Notes: generated by a model from the sequence alone, not told the origin. 64,000 nt of DNA from UBA6522 sp965262365 (GCA_965262365.1 OZ253541.1:1922001-1986000), one strand, 5' to 3'; shown: positions 16,137-25,331, counted from the stretch's first letter. Numbers and translations: made by a program.

Positions 16137-17074
16137 ATGAAAAAACGAACTGACGTTGTTCTCTTCCTGTCGCTCGCCTTCTGCTCGGCGGCACTGATCT
16201 GGTCCAATGCGCGCGCCCAGGCGCACTTGGAATCGAGCGATTGGGCGGCCGAGAAACAGGCGATGATCGAGCTTGGGAAACGCCACGCTACGGCCTGGGA
16301 CCTCTATCTGGCGTTCAAGGCCGACGCCGGTGATCGCGCCATGGCTCCGCCGGAAGAGGTTCCGGACTGGAGCGGAATCTGGGGGCGTCAGGGGAGGCCG
16401 ACGTCATACGACACCGACCGGGAAGGCAACGCAATGACGGTGAAACTCAAGGGCGAATACCTGCAGATGATGCAGGAGCAGATCGATAACGCCGAGCAAG
16501 GGCGCATCTGGGATCCCACTCCGGTTGCGGCATGCCGCGAGGCTATCCCGGCATGTTGAAGAACGGGCGCCCCCACGAGTTCGCCGTCACGCCAAAGCAG
16601 ACCTGGCATCTGGGACAGGCGAGAAACGAGGTGCGCCGGATTTACACCGACGGCCGCGGGCACACGCCGGCGGACTGGGCGTACGAGACCCCGCACGGGG
16701 ATTCCGTCGGTTTCTGGGACGGCGATACGCTGGTGGCGCACACCATGTACACCAACGGCGGCTGGATCGGGCGCGTGATGCCCTACTTCAGCACGCAACT
16801 CGACGGTGTCGACGTGTGGCGAAGGATCGATCATGAGACGATCCAGGCCGACGTCTGGGTCTACGATCCCGAAGCACTCGAAGAGCCCTGGTTTACACGC
16901 CAGATCTACAAGCTGATGGAGCAGGAGGAAGGCTCACCCCTGCGGCTCGAGTACTGGTGGAACTGCCACAGCCAGAACAATCTCGTCGTGCCCACCGGGG
17001 ATGGCGGCACGACCTTCCTGGATTTGGACTTTACCGATTTGGACGATCAACCGACTCAGGGGACTGCACAATGA
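16137..17074 (+). pseudogene. Frameshifted secreted 'WEGDTLV'-family gene
   Basis: Two overlapping frames make up one protein of this family. The first frame (from ATG 16137) has a signal peptide and reads to WDPTPVAAC near 16535. The second frame continues MPRGYPGMLKNGRPHEF, then VGFWDGDTLVAHTMYTNGGW and YWWNCHSQNN. The parts join without loss if a 4-nt repeat unit (ATGC) has been lost at about 16529-16536, restoring PTPVAACMPRGYPGMLK. The stop at 17072-17074 overlaps the ATG of the DUF6152 gene downstream. Function is unknown; either a true frameshift mutation or a sequencing error is possible. Confidence 0.75.
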
Positions 17075-17514
17075 AACTCATGAAACGACAACTTGCCGGA
17101 TGCATGCCGGTAACAGCGGGCACATTCCTGGCAACGGCGGGCACATTCTTGGCAGCAGCCGGCACGCTGCTGGCCATCCCGGTCAGCGCGCATCACTCCG
17201 GTGAAATGTTCGAACGCGAAAAGACCGTCACCCTGACGGGCACGGTGAAGGAGTTCCAATACATCAATCCGCACTCGTGGCTGATCGTCGACATCGACAA
17301 CGAAGACGGCACGACCACGACCTGGGGATTCGAGGCCGAAGGTCCACAGGACCTGATGGAGGGTGGCGTGCGCAAGAGCGATCTGCCGCCGGGCGCGAGA
17401 ATCACCGTCACGGCCCGGCCCATGCGGGACGGCCGCCCGGCCGGCGCCTGGAGCGTGATCGTCAAGGACGACGGCACGCGGCTTAACTGGCGAACGCCGG
17501 GGCGGGAAGACTAG
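17071..17514 (+). CDS. Secreted DUF6152 protein
   Basis: A 147-residue exported protein of unknown function. The mature part begins AHHSGEMFEREKTVTLTGTV, followed by QYINPHSWLIVDIDNEDG and PMRDGRPAGAWSVIV, which match the DUF6152 pattern (HHS start, NPH motif, RDG near the end). The signal peptide core is odd: it is built from three 7-residue repeats, TAGTFLA, TAGTFLA and AAGTLLA. The ATG overlaps the stop of the frameshifted WEGDTLV gene by 4 nt, so the two were translationally coupled. A strong hairpin follows the stop. Confidence 0.8.
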   Translation: MKLMKRQLAGCMPVTAGTFLATAGTFLAAAGTLLAIPVSAHHSGEMFEREKTVTLTGTVKEFQYINPHSWLIVDIDNEDGTTTTWGFEAEGPQDLMEGGVRKSDLPPGARITVTARPMRDGRPAGAWSVIVKDDGTRLNWRTPGRED

Positions 17515-17585
17515 CAACCACCCCGGAAAGCGTTAACAGACCCCAAGGCCTGAACGCCGCCATCCCGGGCAGCGCCAAAAGACCT

Positions 17586-17624
17586 GGGCCTGACGCCACT
17601 ATCCCGGATAGCGTGATCAGGCCC
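17586..17624. terminator. Large hairpin between convergent genes, shared repeat
   Basis: GGGCCTGA (17586-17593) pairs with TCAGGCCC (17617-17624), and inside it CTATC (17599-17603) pairs with GATAG (17607-17611). There is no long T run, but the site lies between convergent genes and could terminate both. A related, weaker copy lies at 17545-17580, and a close match lies at 6825-6851, also near a DUF6152 gene end. Confidence 0.5.
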
Positions 17625-17639
17625 TGACCGGGCTTTCGC

Positions 17640-20162
17640 TCAGTTGAGGTGATACCCGAAACTCACCCCGATCATGCGCGGTGGCCCAACCTCCCAGCGG
17701 TGAGCGCCCACGCCGGCGCCGCCGCCGCCGATGGAGCCGTCCGGCAGTACGCGATGGCCTGACATGTCCGTGGCGCCTCTCACGACCTCGTCGTCCATGC
17801 AGTTCGTGCAGGATACGGTCAAGTGCCAGTTACCGTCCGGCGCCCAGTACTCGCCCCGTAGCGTGAGCAACGTATAGGCGGCGATGAGTGCCTGGTGGTT
17901 GGACGAGCTGCCGTTGTAGAACTCGTCCGTAAACGCGGCATTCCCGGACAACACCAACTCTCCGCCGTTCCCCAGGTTCGATGTATGGCGAAGTCCCAGC
18001 GTGGCGCTGATGTCCGGCATGCGTTCGCGGGGCGTATCGTTGAATACGCCACCGGTGAAGGACGGATTGATGCCGGAATACATGGAATCCAGCGTGCCGA
18101 CCGATGAAGTGAGCCTCAGATTGTCCGTGACCGCATACATCAGATCGAACTCGATGCCGTTGATGTCGAGCTGACTGGCGTTGGCAGTGAAGGGCGGATT
18201 CTGGAAGAACCTGTCCTGGGAGCGGATGTGCCGGTCAGTGAACCGCATGTCGAAGATGGCCGCATTGAACCGCAGGCGCCGGTCGAGCCATTCCGAACGC
18301 AGCCCCAGCTCGTAACCTGCTACGTACTCGGGGTTATAAGGGATCAGGCCGAAACGGGCCTGTATTTCATCGCCGGTTCCCGGCACACCGTCGCGACCCT
18401 CCAGTACCGCGGCCGAACGGGTATCGTCATTGATGAAGTCGGCAAACCCGCCCGCCTTGTAGGCCGTGCTCCATGAGAGATAGGTGAATATGTCGTCGTT
18501 CCACTGATAGTCGATCACGAATCGGTAATCGTCCGACGTCCATGAGTTGGCGCGGAAAACCGTGACATCGTTCGTCGCCGGATCCGCGGATGTGACCAGC
18601 GGATTCGTGCCGAACTCCGCCGCCACCCGCGGATTGTTCAGAATCAACGCTCCGGCGCCCTTTTCGTCTTCCGTGGAACGATAGCCGAGGGTCACATTCA
18701 TCCTCTCGGCGACATGGAATACGATTTGACCGAACAAGCCGGTCGCACCGCTGTCGATGACTTCCGTCACTTCAGAGTCATCCGGCCTGCACGAATCGAG
18801 GTCGATGTTCATGCCCATGGGGCTGCAGTCATAGTTCATTCCATGCCCGTAGGATGACGCCTCCTCATCGAACCAGTAATAGCCACCCGTCCAGCTGATC
18901 CGCTCGTGTTCGCCGGAAAAACGAAGCTCGATACTCTCGGAGTTCCAGGACTCATCGGTGATGTTCGAGAGAATCGGCAATGGGGTCATGTCACCGTCGT
19001 AGATGTCGTCCTGGGCGCCGTCGATGGTGCCGCCCACCGCCGTGAGCGTTATGCTGTCCGTCAATCCCCAGTTCAACTCGAACGTCGTGAATTCATTTGA
19101 CGAGCTCCGCGAATCGAATTCCCCGCCCACGTAGTTGTAGAAGCCGGGCGCGGTGGCATATTCGTCACTGTAGAAGGTCGACGGGTCGTTGGGATCGAAG
19201 TCCGGAGTGACGCAGGGCCCGGTCAGCGTGCCCATGCCCCCGCTCCAGTAACACCCGAACGTCGGCTCTTCGTAGATCAACAGCGCCCTCTGTACTGTTC
19301 TGCCGTCCGGGTGCATGAAGGTGTCGCGGATTTCGGGACTACCCATGCCGTCGGCGAGGATGCTGGGATCGAACTCGTCCACTCCCACGTAAATGCCCGT
19401 GCGCCCATTGTCGTGACTGTCGTCCGCCGAATACGCAACGGTCAGGTCGAAATTATCCGAAGGCGCGAACCGGAATTGAGCGCGCCCGGCGGTCGTATTC
19501 ATATTTCCCTTGGTCTGGCCGTTCTCCCCGAAGATATAGCCGTCCCGCGACAAGCTCGCACCGGTGAACCGGAAAGCCGCCGCGTCGCTCAGCGGCACAT
19601 TGACATGCCCCTTGATATCAAGACGGTTGAATTCTCCGCCGGTCAGTTCCACGTCGGCGTTGAACTCCTGCTCGGGTTTCTGCGAGATATAGCGAATTGC
19701 ACCGCCGGTATTGTTGCGGCCGAACAGCGTGCCCTGGGGCCCGCGCAGCACCTCGACCCGTTCCACGTCCATGATGCGCAATATGGCCCCCGCGTTACGG
19801 GGATAGTACATCTCGTCGATATAGAGCCCGACGCCGCGGTCGAAGAACGTGGTATTGCGAAATTGCCCGGCGCCGCGGATGGAAAAGGTGGCAACAGGAT
19901 CGCCCGTGCCGAATGCCGTACCCACGCTCACGTTCGGAATGAAATTGGCGATGTCTTCAGCGTTCTGCAGACCGAGTCGATCGAGTTCCAGTTGACTGAA
20001 CGCTGCGACGGAGATGGGTGTCTGCTGCAGATTGAGTTCGCGGCGTTCGGCGGTCACGATGACCTCTTCCAACGCCTGGCCGGAGGCCGATACAGGTAAG
20101 AGCTGTAAAGCGGGAAGAGTCGTCAGAAAGATTGCGAGAAAAGTGCGATGTCCGTAAAGCAT
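17640..20162 (-). CDS. TonB-dependent outer-membrane receptor
   Basis: An 840-residue receptor. A signal peptide is followed by the TonB box EEVIVTAERRE, the plug domain (SVAAFSQLELDRLG, DVERVEVLRGPQGTLFGRN, NTGGAIRYISQKP) and a long beta-barrel ending RMIGVSFGYHLN, with the terminal hydrophobic strand. It imports a substrate across the outer membrane with TonB energy; the ligand is unknown. The divergence from siderophore receptors and the company of DUF6152 genes suggest an organic compound, but this is inference. A Shine-Dalgarno TGGAG lies before ATG 20162. A 14-bp palindrome lies 65 bp upstream. Confidence 0.9.
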   Translation of the reverse strand: MLYGHRTFLAIFLTTLPALQLLPVSASGQALEEVIVTAERRELNLQQTPISVAAFSQLELDRLGLQNAEDIANFIPNVSVGTAFGTGDPVATFSIRGAGQFRNTTFFDRGVGLYIDEMYYPRNAGAILRIMDVERVEVLRGPQGTLFGRNNTGGAIRYISQKPEQEFNADVELTGGEFNRLDIKGHVNVPLSDAAAFRFTGASLSRDGYIFGENGQTKGNMNTTAGRAQFRFAPSDNFDLTVAYSADDSHDNGRTGIYVGVDEFDPSILADGMGSPEIRDTFMHPDGRTVQRALLIYEEPTFGCYWSGGMGTLTGPCVTPDFDPNDPSTFYSDEYATAPGFYNYVGGEFDSRSSSNEFTTFELNWGLTDSITLTAVGGTIDGAQDDIYDGDMTPLPILSNITDESWNSESIELRFSGEHERISWTGGYYWFDEEASSYGHGMNYDCSPMGMNIDLDSCRPDDSEVTEVIDSGATGLFGQIVFHVAERMNVTLGYRSTEDEKGAGALILNNPRVAAEFGTNPLVTSADPATNDVTVFRANSWTSDDYRFVIDYQWNDDIFTYLSWSTAYKAGGFADFINDDTRSAAVLEGRDGVPGTGDEIQARFGLIPYNPEYVAGYELGLRSEWLDRRLRFNAAIFDMRFTDRHIRSQDRFFQNPPFTANASQLDINGIEFDLMYAVTDNLRLTSSVGTLDSMYSGINPSFTGGVFNDTPRERMPDISATLGLRHTSNLGNGGELVLSGNAAFTDEFYNGSSSNHQALIAAYTLLTLRGEYWAPDGNWHLTVSCTNCMDDEVVRGATDMSGHRVLPDGSIGGGGAGVGAHRWEVGPPRMIGVSFGYHLN

Positions 20163-20226
20163 CTAATAGTCTCCATATGGCGAGTAGGTCTAGAAGGTCT
20201 GGAGCGGAGTCAGATCAAATTGCGTC

Positions 20227-20240
20227 CTATTTCAAAATAG
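20227..20240. promoter_or_regulatory. Palindrome upstream of the TonB receptor gene
   Basis: CTATTT and AAATAG are separated by 2 nt, a perfect inverted repeat in the leader region of the receptor gene. It could be an operator. No regulator gene is adjacent, so this is only a candidate. Confidence 0.3.
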
Positions 20241-20307
20241 CCTATTCCGAATCGTCTCTCAAACCGACGCAGCCGGAATTGCGCTGACTGTACCCTGGAA
20301 ACCACAT

Positions 20308-21357
20308 CTAACCCGACTCGGTCGCGAGCGCGTCGAGCTGCGTGCGCGCGGCACGCCATTGCTTCGACGTGCGTAACGCCTTCCAGGCAGTTCGCGCACC
20401 CCCGCGCAGTCGCGCCAGGCGCGACTCGGATGCGGGGTTGCGGTAGTCCGCCAGTGCCTCGATAGCCCCCGGCACTTCCGCGGGCGAGTTGCACAGCAAG
20501 ACCATGTCGCAGCCGGCTTCCAACGAGCGGAGAATTCGTTGCCGGCAGTCGCCCCCGATGTCCGCCCCGGACATGCTCATATCGTCCGAAAGCACGGCGC
20601 CGTCGAAACCGAGTCGATCGCGCAACTGCTCCCGCATCCAGAACGGAGACAGGCTGGCGGGCAACGGATCCACCGAGGGAAAGATGACGTGCCCGACCAT
20701 GACGCTCTCAAGACCGGCGGCAATGAGTTGGCGGTAGGGGTCTAGATCGTCGACCAGTTGGTCCAGGTCCCGGTCATCGACCGCAAGCGCGGTATGGGAG
20801 TCGGCGCGCGCTCCCCCGTGAGTGGGAAAGTGCTTGGCGGTCACGGCCATGCCCGCAGCATTGGCGCCGGTAGAAAATTCGGCGCTCAGGGCGCTCACGA
20901 CCACTGTGCCGGGATGCAACGCACGGTCGCCGATGACCTCGGCCAATCCCAAATCCAGATCCACCACCGGCGCGAAGCTCAGATCGATATCCAGCGCTCG
21001 CAGTTCCGAGGCCATGAGCCACCCGAAGGCGCGCGCGGCCGCCAGTGCCTCTTTCGGGCTACGATCATGGAGGCGCCCAAGCGCCCGCATCGCCGGCAAC
21101 TCCGTAAACGGTCGGCGGAATCGTTGTACGCGGCCGCCCTCGTGATCCACGGCCACCAACAGCGGCGGGTGACGGGCGGCGTGAAGTTCGGCCACCAGTC
21201 GACCAAGCTGTGCGAGACCCCGGTAGTTGCGCGCAAAGAGGATCACGCCCCCTACCGCGGGTGCCTGCAACCACGAACGCTCTTTGGCGTCGAGTTCGGG
21301 CCCCTTGAGATCAATCATCAGAGGCCCGAGGGGTACGTTAGGGAGGCTTCCATCCAT
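20308..21357 (-). CDS. nagZ: Beta-N-acetylhexosaminidase NagZ
   Basis: A 349-residue GH3 enzyme that releases N-acetylglucosamine from recycled muropeptides in the cytosol. Seen are LMIDLKGPEL at the start, LVAVDHEGGRVQRF, NYRGLAQL, FAPVVDLDLG, VIGDRAL, and the nucleophile region GAVLSDDMSMSGA. The family loop usually written KHFPGHGD reads KHFPTHGG here, but the catalytic DSH that follows is present (RADSHTAL). The next gene in transcription order is the TonB receptor; the L,D-transpeptidase gene is upstream. Activity is likely despite the loop change, but this should not be taken for granted. Confidence 0.88.
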   Translation of the reverse strand: MDGSLPNVPLGPLMIDLKGPELDAKERSWLQAPAVGGVILFARNYRGLAQLGRLVAELHAARHPPLLVAVDHEGGRVQRFRRPFTELPAMRALGRLHDRSPKEALAAARAFGWLMASELRALDIDLSFAPVVDLDLGLAEVIGDRALHPGTVVVSALSAEFSTGANAAGMAVTAKHFPTHGGARADSHTALAVDDRDLDQLVDDLDPYRQLIAAGLESVMVGHVIFPSVDPLPASLSPFWMREQLRDRLGFDGAVLSDDMSMSGADIGGDCRQRILRSLEAGCDMVLLCNSPAEVPGAIEALADYRNPASESRLARLRGGARTAWKALRTSKQWRAARTQLDALATESG

Positions 21358-21421
21358 GGAATTCAGGGACTCTGGCCCCCTGCATAAGCTTCATGGTGTC
21401 GGGCACTCGACGGTTCAGGCA

Positions 21422-21910
21422 CTAGCAGCCCTCAATGTCCACGACCGTACCGGGCGACACCATGCCGAACAACTCGATCACGTCGTCGTCGCTCATGCGA
21501 ATGCAGCCGATGGAGGCCGGCGTACCGAGAGCATTTTCGTAGGGCGTTCCGTGAATGTAGATGTAGCGGCGCAGCGTGTCCACGTCCCCGTCGCAATTCT
21601 TCCCGGCTTCGGTCCCGGACAACCAGAGGATGCGGCTGAGCACCCAATCCCTGCCGGGATGTTGCGACGCCAACTCCTCGGAAAAGATCTCCCCCGTCTT
21701 TCGTCGGCCCCGAAATACGGTTCCGGCGGGTTCGCCCGCGCCGATCATGGAGTGCACCACATGCCGGCCGCGAGGGGTCCGATAGCTGTCGGCCTTCTCG
21801 CCAGCTCCATATTTTGACGTTGAGACGGAGTAGGACTTGAGCACGGTTCGGTCATCGATCAAGTCCAGTCGTTGGTCATCGAGACTGACGCGAATATGCC
21901 GCTCACTCAT
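21422..21910 (-). CDS. L,D-transpeptidase (YkuD domain)
   Basis: A 162-residue protein with a single YkuD catalytic domain. The active-site signature is IYIHGTPYENALGTPASIGC, where the Cys is followed by IRM. Upstream are VSTSKYGAGEKADSYRTPRG and the H-V-V-H segment. I start at ATG 21910 (MSERHIRVSL). No signal peptide is obvious, which is odd for a cell-wall cross-linking enzyme, though several short gammaproteobacterial homologues look like this. The gene sits 64 nt upstream of nagZ, fitting a peptidoglycan-related pair. Confidence 0.85.
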   Translation of the reverse strand: MSERHIRVSLDDQRLDLIDDRTVLKSYSVSTSKYGAGEKADSYRTPRGRHVVHSMIGAGEPAGTVFRGRRKTGEIFSEELASQHPGRDWVLSRILWLSGTEAGKNCDGDVDTLRRYIYIHGTPYENALGTPASIGCIRMSDDDVIELFGMVSPGTVVDIEGC

Positions 21911-22125
21911 TCCGTCATCTCTCCGCCACAGCGCCGACATGATAGCAGCAACCTCCAACAGTAGTTGACCGTGCCACGCGACACCGTTTCCGCTGAGGAA
22001 ACGTCAATTTGGGCCGCGGGATCGAGAAACGGTGGACGTTTCGGGCATCACGCCGCTGGAGGCTGCGTGATGATGTAGCCACGTATACTGCCCTGAACGG
22101 CACAAGCAATCCCGGTGCGCCTGCT

Positions 22126-23436
22126 TCACCTGCCCGCGAAAACGCTCACGGCCTCCACATGATGCGTATGCGGAAACATGTCCGCAATGCCCGCCGCGAG
22201 CAGCCGATATCCATGCTCATGCACCAACGTCCTCGCATCGCGGGCGAGCGTCGCCGGGTGGCATGAGATATACACGATGCGCCTCGGCGACATTTCAGCC
22301 ATCTGCCGAACCACCGTCTCGGCACCGGAGCGCGGCGGGTCGAGCACTACCGCGTCCCAATCCTCGCGCAGGAAACTCCACCCGGGTTGATTCAGGTCGG
22401 CCGCTTCAAACTTCACGTTCGCCAAACCGTTGAACCGAGCATTGGCCGCCGCCCGAGCCACGAGTCCACCGTCGCCTTCAACGCCGAGCACCTCGCCAAC
22501 CTGCCGGGCAAGAGGCAGGCTGAAATTGCCGAGTCCGCAGTAGAGGTCAAGGACGCGGTCGGCGGCACCCAACTCCAGCAGGCTTATAGTCTGTGCTACC
22601 AACCGCTCATTGACCGGAGCGTTGACCTGAAGGAAATCCGTGGGCGCGAAGTGCAGCGTGACTTCAAAATCCGTCAGACGATAGGAAAGCGGGCGCGTGC
22701 GGCCGGGGTCAAGGGGCCGGACCGTGCCCGGCCCGCCCGGCTGCAGGTAAACGTCCAGGTTCCACTGGTCGCCAAAATCGGCAAACAGCTTCAAGTCCGC
22801 TTCTTCCGGATCGTCCAACACGCGGAAGACAACGGCCTTGGCCTCTTCCCCCGCCGCCACCTCGACCTGAGGTAGCCGGCGCCACAGACTCGTCTGCCCG
22901 ATCATCTCGCCGAGCGGCCCGGGGAGTTGATCGAATGGTTTCACCAGCACCATGCAGCTTCCCATGTCGGTGACGTATCGCGTGGCGCGCTCCTTGAATC
23001 CCACCAGCACACGCTGCTTGCCCTTGACATAGCGAACCCCCAGACGCGCTCGGCGCCGGTAGTTCCATTCAGGCCCCGTGATGGGTTCCAGCCAGATTTC
23101 AGGTTCCACACCGCCGATACGCGCCAGCGCTTCACGAACCATCGACTCCTTGAACGACACCTGCGCAGCGTAGTCCAGATGCTGCACGGCGCAGCCACCG
23201 CAGCGGCCGAAGAATTCGCAGGGCGGCTCTACGCGGGAAGCGGACGGTTCGACGATCTCTACCAGGTCTCCCAACCGGTACTGACGCCGGTGCTTGCGGG
23301 GCAAGACCCGAATCCGCTCACCCGGCAGGGCGCCGGGGACGAAAATTCGCCGCTCGCCAAGTTGGGCAATGCCGCATCCGTCGTGGCTGAGGTCGATGAC
23401 CTCCACAACCTCGACGGCAGCATCAACCGTCATCAT
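22126..23436 (-). CDS. rlmD: 23S rRNA (uracil-1939-C5) methyltransferase
   Basis: A 436-residue RNA m5U methyltransferase. An N-terminal TRAM domain (DLSHDGCGIAQLGERRIFV) is followed by iron-sulfur cysteines in PPCEFFGRCGGCAVQHLDY, the SAM site RVLDLYCGLGNFSLPLA, the DPPRSG motif and the catalytic Cys in YISCHPATLARDA. This pattern distinguishes RlmD (RumA) from TrmA. The start (ATGATG) overlaps the end of the exonuclease gene by 14 nt. The gap 21911-22125 upstream of the L,D-transpeptidase contains one small hairpin (21986-22002) and nothing else I can name. Confidence 0.9.
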   Translation of the reverse strand: MMTVDAAVEVVEVIDLSHDGCGIAQLGERRIFVPGALPGERIRVLPRKHRRQYRLGDLVEIVEPSASRVEPPCEFFGRCGGCAVQHLDYAAQVSFKESMVREALARIGGVEPEIWLEPITGPEWNYRRRARLGVRYVKGKQRVLVGFKERATRYVTDMGSCMVLVKPFDQLPGPLGEMIGQTSLWRRLPQVEVAAGEEAKAVVFRVLDDPEEADLKLFADFGDQWNLDVYLQPGGPGTVRPLDPGRTRPLSYRLTDFEVTLHFAPTDFLQVNAPVNERLVAQTISLLELGAADRVLDLYCGLGNFSLPLARQVGEVLGVEGDGGLVARAAANARFNGLANVKFEAADLNQPGWSFLREDWDAVVLDPPRSGAETVVRQMAEMSPRRIVYISCHPATLARDARTLVHEHGYRLLAAGIADMFPHTHHVEAVSVFAGR

Positions 23437-24208
23437 CGCCCGGCTGCCATGCCTCAAGGAATTGTTTCAGGTGCGGACTGGTGGATCGACGCAACTTGTG
23501 CTTCAGCCGTTCAAGCTCCCTCTGGTATCGGGTCTCGTCCAACACGCCCCGCGTCAACTGGAATCGCAGGTAGATCAGGTACGTATTCAGCACGTCGGTT
23601 TCGCAGTAGTTGCGAATCGCAGTCAACTCGCCGGCCAGGTATTTCTCCCAGACCTTGTCACCGCTCATGCCGAGCTTGCCGGGCAGGCCCAGCAGCGTTG
23701 CCGTGTTGTCCAGGGAAGCCCGGGCGCCGACATTGAAGCCTGACAGCACGTCCATGAGATCCAGGTGGCGCCAGTGGAATCGACTCAGGTAGTTGTTGTA
23801 GCGGAATTCCCGATCGCTGTCCCCGGTCTCCCAGTAGCGCTCGGCGTTGATGCCGTGCAGCAGCGCCCGGTAGTGCAGGACCGGCAGGTCGAACCCCTGA
23901 CCGTTCCACGACACCAGATCCGGCGAATAGCGGGCCAGGCCGTCGAAGAACCGCTGCACGATCTCCTTTTCCGGGGCGCCCTCGTCGCCGAGGGTAAAAA
24001 TGTGGAGATCGTCGCGGGTGCTCAGGACGGCCGAGATGGCGACCACCCGGTGCTGATAGACCGGCAGGAATTCCGTGCCGCGGGCCTGGCGCTGCTTGAA
24101 GAACATGATCTTGCCCACGTCTTCATCGCTCAGGTCATCGACGCCATAAAGGCGGCGGCCGAGATCCGTGTCCGGAATCGTTTCGATGTCGAAGACCAGG
24201 GTATTCAA
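23423..24208 (-). CDS. PolB-like 3'-5' exonuclease
   Basis: A 261-residue predicted 3'-5' exonuclease of the PolB-exonuclease-like group. The acidic motif Exo I is VFDIETIPD, Exo II is DLVSWNGQGFDLPVL and Exo III is IRNYCETDVLNTYLIYLRF. Only the exonuclease domain is present, so it is a stand-alone enzyme acting in DNA repair or degradation. I start at TTG 24208, which overlaps the acpS stop, because upstream sequence is only the antisense-like extension of acpS. It is embedded in an acpS-exonuclease-rlmD run of overlapping genes. Confidence 0.82.
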   Translation of the reverse strand: MNTLVFDIETIPDTDLGRRLYGVDDLSDEDVGKIMFFKQRQARGTEFLPVYQHRVVAISAVLSTRDDLHIFTLGDEGAPEKEIVQRFFDGLARYSPDLVSWNGQGFDLPVLHYRALLHGINAERYWETGDSDREFRYNNYLSRFHWRHLDLMDVLSGFNVGARASLDNTATLLGLPGKLGMSGDKVWEKYLAGELTAIRNYCETDVLNTYLIYLRFQLTRGVLDETRYQRELERLKHKLRRSTSPHLKQFLEAWQPGDDDG

Positions 24209-24597
24209 TGCGAATCCTTCGACTTCATCAGCACGGCCACGGCGACAACCAGGCCGGCCTCGTCCGTCAATGTGAGGTGGCCGTCGCCGATCCCCAGTCT
24301 CTCGCGCATGGCCTCGCCCCTGGGCGAGTAGATGATCTGCGGCTGCCCCCAATCGTTGGGAACGCTGCCCACGTCTCTCACCCACATGCCGTGAGCGAAG
24401 CCGGTGCCCATGGCCTTGACGATGGCTTCCTTGGCGGCGAAACGCATGGCGAGAAAGCGCACGGGGTTGGCCGTCCGTGCGAGATACTTCTGCTCAGCCT
24501 CCAGGAGCACCCGGTCCGGGAAGCGCGCGCCAAAACGATTCCAGATCTTTTCCACCCTGGACTGCTGAACGACATCCATGCCGATGCCGAAGATCAC
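24205..24597 (-). CDS. acpS: Holo-[acyl-carrier-protein] synthase
   Basis: A 130-residue phosphopantetheinyl transferase that activates acyl carrier protein with CoA. The Mg-binding motif is IGMDVVQQSRVEK, and the second motif is RFAAKEAIVKAMGTGF. The start is GTG at 24597, overlapping the pdxJ stop by 4 nt. The pdxJ-acpS order is the standard one in gammaproteobacteria. Confidence 0.93.
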   Translation of the reverse strand: MIFGIGMDVVQQSRVEKIWNRFGARFPDRVLLEAEQKYLARTANPVRFLAMRFAAKEAIVKAMGTGFAHGMWVRDVGSVPNDWGQPQIIYSPRGEAMRERLGIGDGHLTLTDEAGLVVAVAVLMKSKDSH

Positions 24598-25331
24598 GGG
24601 GCGCGCGCGGCCAACATCAGGGCCTTCATGTCCGCCACGGCCTTGTCGATGCCGTCGAATACGGCCCGGGCAATGATCGCGTGACCGATATTGAGCTCAA
24701 CGATGGTATCGATGGCGGCGACGGGCTGGACGTTGTGGTAGTGCAGGCCATGACCGGCGTGGATCGTGAGCCCGAGGCGATCGCCGTACTGGGCCGCCTC
24801 ACTGATCCTGTCCAGCTCAATGGCTTGCTGGTTCCGATCCGATGCGTCGGCGTAGGTACCGGTATGCAGTTCCACCACCGGCGCCCCACAGGCAGCGCTC
24901 GCTTCCAGTTGCGCCGGATCCGGGTCGATGAAGAGCGAGGTGCGGATCCCCGCATCGTCCAGCCGCCGGCACGCCCGGGTCACGGCATTCACCTGGCCGG
25001 CGACGTCGAGACCGCCTTCCGTGGTGAGTTCCTCGCGTTTTTCCGGAACCAGGCAAACGTCTTCCGGAAGCACCCGCAACGCGATATCCAGCATCGCATC
25101 GGTGATGGCCATTTCCAGGTTGACCCGGGTCTGCACGGTACGCTGCATGATCTCCAGATCACGGTCCTGAATATGGCGGCGATCTTCCCGCAGGTGAATG
25201 GTGATGCTGTCGGCGCCGGCGCGCTCGGCGGCCAGCGCTGCGGCCACGGGATCCGGATACGTAGTCCCCCGCGCCTGGCGCAGCGTAGCGACGTGATCGA
25301 CGTTGATACCCAGTGCCATGTGTCGAAGCAT
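24594..25331 (-). CDS. pdxJ: Pyridoxine 5'-phosphate synthase
   Basis: A 245-residue TIM-barrel enzyme of vitamin B6 synthesis, joining 1-deoxyxylulose 5-phosphate and 3-amino-2-oxopropyl phosphate. It shows LGINVDHVATLRQARGTTYP, TIHLREDRRHIQDRDL, VCLVPEKREELTTEGGLDV and HAGHGLHYHNV, all diagnostic. ATG 25331 overlaps the recO stop (TGATG); an ATG four codons later would also serve. Confidence 0.94.
   Translation of the reverse strand: MLRHMALGINVDHVATLRQARGTTYPDPVAAALAAERAGADSITIHLREDRRHIQDRDLEIMQRTVQTRVNLEMAITDAMLDIALRVLPEDVCLVPEKREELTTEGGLDVAGQVNAVTRACRRLDDAGIRTSLFIDPDPAQLEASAACGAPVVELHTGTYADASDRNQQAIELDRISEAAQYGDRLGLTIHAGHGLHYHNVQPVAAIDTIVELNIGHAIIARAVFDGIDKAVADMKALMLAARAP

Noticed and set aside
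16557..16559. Second selenocysteine codon (TGA) in the frameshifted WEGDTLV gene
   Set aside because: The sequence after this TGA is not coding in the same frame; the protein continues in a different frame, so this is a frameshift, not recoding.
21986..22002. Terminator hairpin between rlmD and the L,D-transpeptidase gene
   Set aside because: GTTTCC pairs with GGAAAC, but there is no T run, and the genes run in the same direction so termination is not required.
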